Positions 22,699 to 25,406 of a stretch of 25,406 bases of DNA are shown here, piece by piece. Origin of the DNA: Candidatus Magasanikbacteria bacterium RIFOXYD12_FULL_33_17 (GTDB lineage: Bacteria; Patescibacteriota; Patescibacteriia; Magasanikbacterales; UBA922). A program made the position numbers and the translations under genes. The first letter of the stretch is position 1. Every line of letters begins with the position of its first letter. The notes below the pieces were generated by a model that saw only the letters and a list, made by a program, of their open reading frames with translations, was not told the DNA's origin and searched no databases. The stretch covers positions 1-25,406 of the forward strand of contig MFRB01000121.1 of the NCBI GenBank assembly GCA_001783255.1. The letters run 5' to 3'.

Positions 22699-22796
22699 TT
22701 CTCCCCCTAGTAGGGGGAGTTAGAGGGGGTCCATCTTTGAGCAAAACGTTTTGTTTTGCTAAAGACCCCACCTAACCTCCCCTAATAGGGGAGGGA
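22699..22796 (+). mobile_element. MITE-like palindromic element without a gene (between gmd and fcl)
   Basis: This ~98-bp element has imperfect ~32-bp inverted ends: TTCTCCCCC, TAGTA, GGGGGAGTTAGAGGGGGTC on the left, and GACCCCACCTAACCTCCCC, TAATA, GGGGAGGGA on the right. The centre forms a hairpin of CTTTGAGCAAAAC with GTTTTGCTAAAG. Its left 42 bp match the inverted arm at 21514-21555 (40/42), tying it to the DUF559 cassette. Confidence 0.75.
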
Positions 22797-22825
22797 TTTT
22801 CTTAATAATTTTAATTTAAATTATT

Positions 22826-23782
22826 ATGAATTTTGATACAAAAATTTTTGTTGCTGGTCACCGTGGTATGGTGGGCTCAGCTGTTGTACGTAAATTGCAG
22901 GCTGAAGGATATACCAATTTGCTTTTGAGAACAAAAGAACAATTAGATTTACTAGACGCCAAAGCTGTGGCGGATTTTTTTGTTAGTGAAAAACCTGAGT
23001 ATGTGATTTTGGCAGCTGCCAAAGTGGGTGGAATTATGGCCAACAATACTTATCCAGCAGATTTCCTCTATCAGAATTTACAGATTCAAAACAATGTAAT
23101 TCATAATGCTTATTTGAGTGGTGTCAAAAAGTTGTTATTTTTGGGTTCGTCTTGTATTTATCCTCGTGAATGTCCACAGCCAATGAAAGAAGAATATTTG
23201 TTGACTGGACTACTAGAAGCAACCAACGAACCTTATGCAATTGCCAAGATTGCAGGCATCAAGATGTGTCAGAGTTACAATAGACAATATGGCACCAATT
23301 TCATTGCTGTCATGCCGACCAATCTTTATGGGGAGAATGATAATTTTGATTTGGAAACCTCGCATCTTTTTGCCGCTTTTGTTCGTAAATTTTCGGAGGC
23401 TAAAAAGAATAATTTGCCAAAAGTAAATGTCTGGGGTACAGGCGTTGCTAAACGTGAATTTCTGCATGTGGACGATATGGCTTCTGGCTGTCTATTTTTA
23501 CTAAATAATTTCAATCCTACCAAAGAACAAAATGAAACAGGTGAAATTTTTGTTAATTTGGGCACAGGCGTCGATCTGTCAGTAAAAGAGCTGGTAGAGC
23601 ATTTTAAGCAAGTTCTGGACTATCAGGGTGAAATTGAATGGGATAGTACTAAGCCTGATGGTACGCCTCAAAAACTACTTGATATGACCAAAATGCATGA
23701 AATGGGCTGGAAACATACGATAGATCTAGATGAAGGGATAAAGATGACTTGTGAGGGGTATTTGAACTCTATTGACACCTAA
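22826..23782 (+). CDS. fcl: GDP-L-fucose synthase
   Basis: This 318-aa enzyme epimerises and reduces GDP-4-keto-6-deoxymannose to GDP-L-fucose using NADPH. The N-terminus has IFVAGHRGMVGSAVVRKL, with the family-specific GHRGMVGSA near residues 11-19. Then come AAAKVGGIMANN, GSSCIYPRECPQPMKEEYLL (catalytic Ser and Cys) and EPYAIAKIAGIKMCQSYNRQ (YxxxK). PTNLYGENDNFD and the C-terminal WDSTKPDGTPQKLLDMTKM are diagnostic for Fcl/WcaG. No motif is damaged. Together with gmd it supplies activated fucose for the surface glycan made by this cluster. Confidence 0.96.
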   Translation: MNFDTKIFVAGHRGMVGSAVVRKLQAEGYTNLLLRTKEQLDLLDAKAVADFFVSEKPEYVILAAAKVGGIMANNTYPADFLYQNLQIQNNVIHNAYLSGVKKLLFLGSSCIYPRECPQPMKEEYLLTGLLEATNEPYAIAKIAGIKMCQSYNRQYGTNFIAVMPTNLYGENDNFDLETSHLFAAFVRKFSEAKKNNLPKVNVWGTGVAKREFLHVDDMASGCLFLLNNFNPTKEQNETGEIFVNLGTGVDLSVKELVEHFKQVLDYQGEIEWDSTKPDGTPQKLLDMTKMHEMGWKHTIDLDEGIKMTCEGYLNSIDT

Positions 23783-23897
23783 TGACACTTAATGTTAGAC
23801 TATAGTCTATAAAGTCCTTAAAGTTTTTAAAGTCGAAAGTCAAAAGTGATGACATTAGACATTATGGACTTTACAGACTTTTGGCTTTATGAACTTT
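23773..23897. repeat. Long inverted array (TGACAC and AAAGT / ACTTT units)
   Basis: TGACAC recurs at 23773 and 23783 (10 bp). AAAGT lies at 23811, 23820, 23829, 23836 and 23843. The inverted ACTTT lies at 23868, 23877 and 23893, with GCTTT at 23884. The right arm repeats the 9-7-9 spacing of the array at 7785-7814. The arms face each other across ~20 bp, and the array ends just before the HTH gene start at 23908. Confidence 0.65.
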
Positions 23898-23907
23898 TGA
23901 CTAAACT

Positions 23908-24150
23908 ATGGAAATCAAACCAAACTCAGTCTACACCACTACTGAAGCTCAAGACTTGCTAAAGATTAGTAGTAGTACTATGAAAAGACTTTTGAAACAA
24001 GGTCTTATTCGTGCTAATAAGATTGGTAAGCAGTACCGTTTTTTAGGTCATGATCTTTTGAAATTGTTGTCGCCGGAAGTTGATGAAAAGGTAACAAACG
24101 TTTATCAAAAAGTAAAAATGAAGACGATTGAAAAGACGAAGGAGTGGTAA
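23908..24150 (+). CDS. Small HTH protein, excisionase/MerR-like domain
   Basis: This 80-aa protein is essentially one winged-helix domain: VYTTTEAQDLLKISSSTMKR forms the helix-turn-helix and LLKQGLIRANKIGKQYRFLG the wing, followed by a short charged tail ending KTKEW. Proteins of this size bind DNA as excisionases or local regulators. It stands alone between fcl and an epimerase, directly after a long inverted array. No integrase is nearby, so a regulatory role is more likely than excision. It shares the fold type with the 111-aa protein at 7113-7448 but little sequence beyond that. Confidence 0.82.
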   Translation: MEIKPNSVYTTTEAQDLLKISSSTMKRLLKQGLIRANKIGKQYRFLGHDLLKLLSPEVDEKVTNVYQKVKMKTIEKTKEW

Positions 24151-24159
24151 TGTTATAGT
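24151..24159 (+). promoter_or_regulatory. Possible extended -10 promoter of the epimerase gene
   Basis: TGTTATAGT differs by one base from the TGTTATAAT box used elsewhere in the window. TGTTATA here and TTATAACA at 24171-24178 also form an inverted repeat. The predicted leader is ~30 nt. Confidence 0.4.
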
Positions 24160-24197
24160 TATATTGAATTTTATAACAAAAATATAAGTCATAATAT

Positions 24198-25058
24198 ATG
24201 AAAAACATTTTAGTAACAGGTGGGGCAGGGTTTATTGGCTCACATTTGTGTGAAAGATTATCTAAGGATAAAAATAATAGAGTTTATTCATTGGATAATT
24301 ATTTTACTGGTAGTGAAAAAAATCATGTAGAAAATGTGACCTATATAAAAGGGGACACCAAAGATATAGAAGAATTGATTGATTTCACACCTGAAATTAT
24401 TTTTCATCTTGGGGAATATTCACGTGTAGAACAAAGCTTTGAAGATATTGAAAAAGTTTGGAAGTATAATAAAGATGGTACTTTTGCTGTATTGGAATTT
24501 TGTAGAAAAAACAATGTCAAATTGGTTTATGCTGGTTCAAGTACTAAGTTTGGTGATGGTGGTCTAGGTAGAGAACAAAGCCCATATGCTTGGACTAAGG
24601 CCAGTAATACAGAACTAGTTAGAAATTATGGTAATTGGTTTGATCTCAACTATGCTATTACTTATTTTTATAACGTTTATGGTCCAAGAGAAATAGCAGA
24701 AGGTAAATATGCTACTTTGATTGCACTTTTCAAAAAGAAAATTTTGGATAAGAAACCTCTGACAGTAGTGTCACCAGGCACTCAGAGAAGAAGTTTTACA
24801 CATGTAGATGATATAATTGATGCTTTAGTATTGGTTGGAGATAAAGGTATAGGAGATGATTATGGAATAGGTAGTGATATCTCATATTCTATATTAGAAG
24901 TTGCAAAAATGTTTGGTGGTAAAATAGAAATGTTGCCAGAAAGAAAAGGAAATAGAATGGATGCTGAAGTAATAAGTCAAAAAACTAAAGAATTGGGTTG
25001 GGAAGCTAAAATAAATTTGGAAGACTATGTAAATTCATTTAAAGAGAGTCTTAAATAA
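24198..25058 (+). CDS. NAD-dependent sugar epimerase/dehydratase
   Basis: This 286-aa extended short-chain dehydrogenase/reductase has VTGGAGFIGSHLCERL (Rossmann glycine motif, residues 6-21), LDNYFTGS for the adenosine ribose, IFHLGEYSRV, and catalytic SSTKFG plus SPYAWTKASN (YxxxK). YFYNVYGPRE, RRSFTHVDDIIDALVLV and the C-terminal LPERKGNRMDAEV resemble UDP-glucose 4-epimerase and related nucleotide-sugar epimerases. At 286 aa it is shorter than typical GalE (~330). The exact substrate cannot be told. It lies 26 bp before the ABC-2 permease gene, so the two are probably co-transcribed and serve the same glycan. Confidence 0.9.
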   Translation: MKNILVTGGAGFIGSHLCERLSKDKNNRVYSLDNYFTGSEKNHVENVTYIKGDTKDIEELIDFTPEIIFHLGEYSRVEQSFEDIEKVWKYNKDGTFAVLEFCRKNNVKLVYAGSSTKFGDGGLGREQSPYAWTKASNTELVRNYGNWFDLNYAITYFYNVYGPREIAEGKYATLIALFKKKILDKKPLTVVSPGTQRRSFTHVDDIIDALVLVGDKGIGDDYGIGSDISYSILEVAKMFGGKIEMLPERKGNRMDAEVISQKTKELGWEAKINLEDYVNSFKESLK

Positions 25059-25084
25059 ACTATTGAAGAATAAAAACTGGTAAT

Positions 25085-25406
25085 ATGGAAATAATAATCA
25101 AACCAAAAAACAAATGGTGGCAACTGGATCTAAAAGAAATTTGGCAATTTCGTGATTTGTTTTATTTTTTTACTTGGCGTGATTTGAAAGTAAAATATAA
25201 ACAAACGCTTATCGGAGTTTTGTGGGCCGTATTTCAACCATTTATTACTATGGTTGTGTTTACTGTATTTTTTGGAAAATTGGTGCAGATGCCTTCGGAT
25301 GGAATTCCTTATCCAATTTTTGTTTATATTGGTTTGCTTTTTTGGACATTGTTTAGTACTGGTCTTACTAATGCTAGTAATATTTTTGTAAATAATGAAA
25401 AGATTA
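25085..25406 (+). CDS. ABC-2 type polysaccharide export permease (N-terminal part)
   Basis: ATG at 25085, then 107 codons to the window end. The N-terminus has a cytoplasmic WWQLDLKEIWQFRDLFYFFT followed by the hallmark WRDLKVKYKQTLIGVLWAVF and QPFITMVVFTVFFG, the first membrane span of Wzm/TagG-type permeases. A second span begins IPYPIFVYIGLLFWTLF. These proteins pair with an ATPase (Wzt/TagH) to push a finished, lipid-linked glycan across the membrane. The ATPase gene is expected just beyond the edge. It follows the epimerase by 26 bp. No strong Shine-Dalgarno is seen (TGGTAAT). Confidence 0.9.
   Translation, partial: MEIIIKPKNKWWQLDLKEIWQFRDLFYFFTWRDLKVKYKQTLIGVLWAVFQPFITMVVFTVFFGKLVQMPSDGIPYPIFVYIGLLFWTLFSTGLTNASNIFVNNEKI

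Overview
The window is AT-rich (visibly well below 40% GC), with compact genes, mostly ATG starts and few Shine-Dalgarno sequences. It looks like a Patescibacteria (CPR) chromosome, most like the Parcubacteria/Falkowbacteria/Kuenenbacteria side. The clues are a CPR-style S-layer protein, an ECF sigma factor next to a DUF5667 membrane protein, LCP and DUF11-like envelope proteins, and many palindromic intergenic repeats. TGA ends several genes, so the genetic code appears standard. The lineage call is inference from gene content only.

Layout. (1) 1-7502, minus strand: dprA (cut by the window edge), pth and der, then envelope genes (an LCP phosphotransferase, a membrane-anchored DUF11-like protein) and a small HTH protein. 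(2) 7503-14600, plus strand: an S-layer locus. It holds an ECF sigma gene bracketed by two direct copies of a MITE-like element, a DUF5667 putative anti-sigma, and an S23-type four-helix-bundle gene between 22-bp inverted repeats. These are followed by a strongly folded, relatively GC-rich RNA leader and a 1233-aa S-layer-like protein closed by a strong terminator. (3) 14600-18860: an accessory island with a RelB/YafQ toxin-antitoxin pair flanked by duplicated promoter sequences, a Bro-N protein, a RAYT (REP-associated HUH transposase) with its REP palindrome both upstream and inside its own reading frame, and an AbiEi/AbiEii type IV toxin-antitoxin pair. (4) 18920-25406: surface polysaccharide genes (Wzy/WaaL-like polymerase or ligase with TPRs, gmd, fcl, a sugar epimerase, the start of an ABC-2 export permease), interrupted by a DUF559 nuclease-like gene inside MITE-like arms and by a second small HTH gene.

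The parts fit one theme, building and regulating the cell surface: LCP attaches glycopolymers, Gmd and Fcl make GDP-L-fucose, the polymerase and ABC transporter assemble and export glycan, and the sigma/DUF5667 pair may control the S-layer gene. The intergenic DNA is as informative as the genes. It carries at least four classes of palindromic element, and nearly every gap has a short array of 8-10 bp units, often facing an inverted array. Several -35/-10 promoters can be read directly, and two of them show that longer ORFs starting at TTG are artefacts.

The strongest candidates for something undescribed are the folded RNA in front of the S-layer gene (10531-10735) and the DUF559 gene carried between arms of a palindromic element whose gene-less sister lies about 1.1 kb away.
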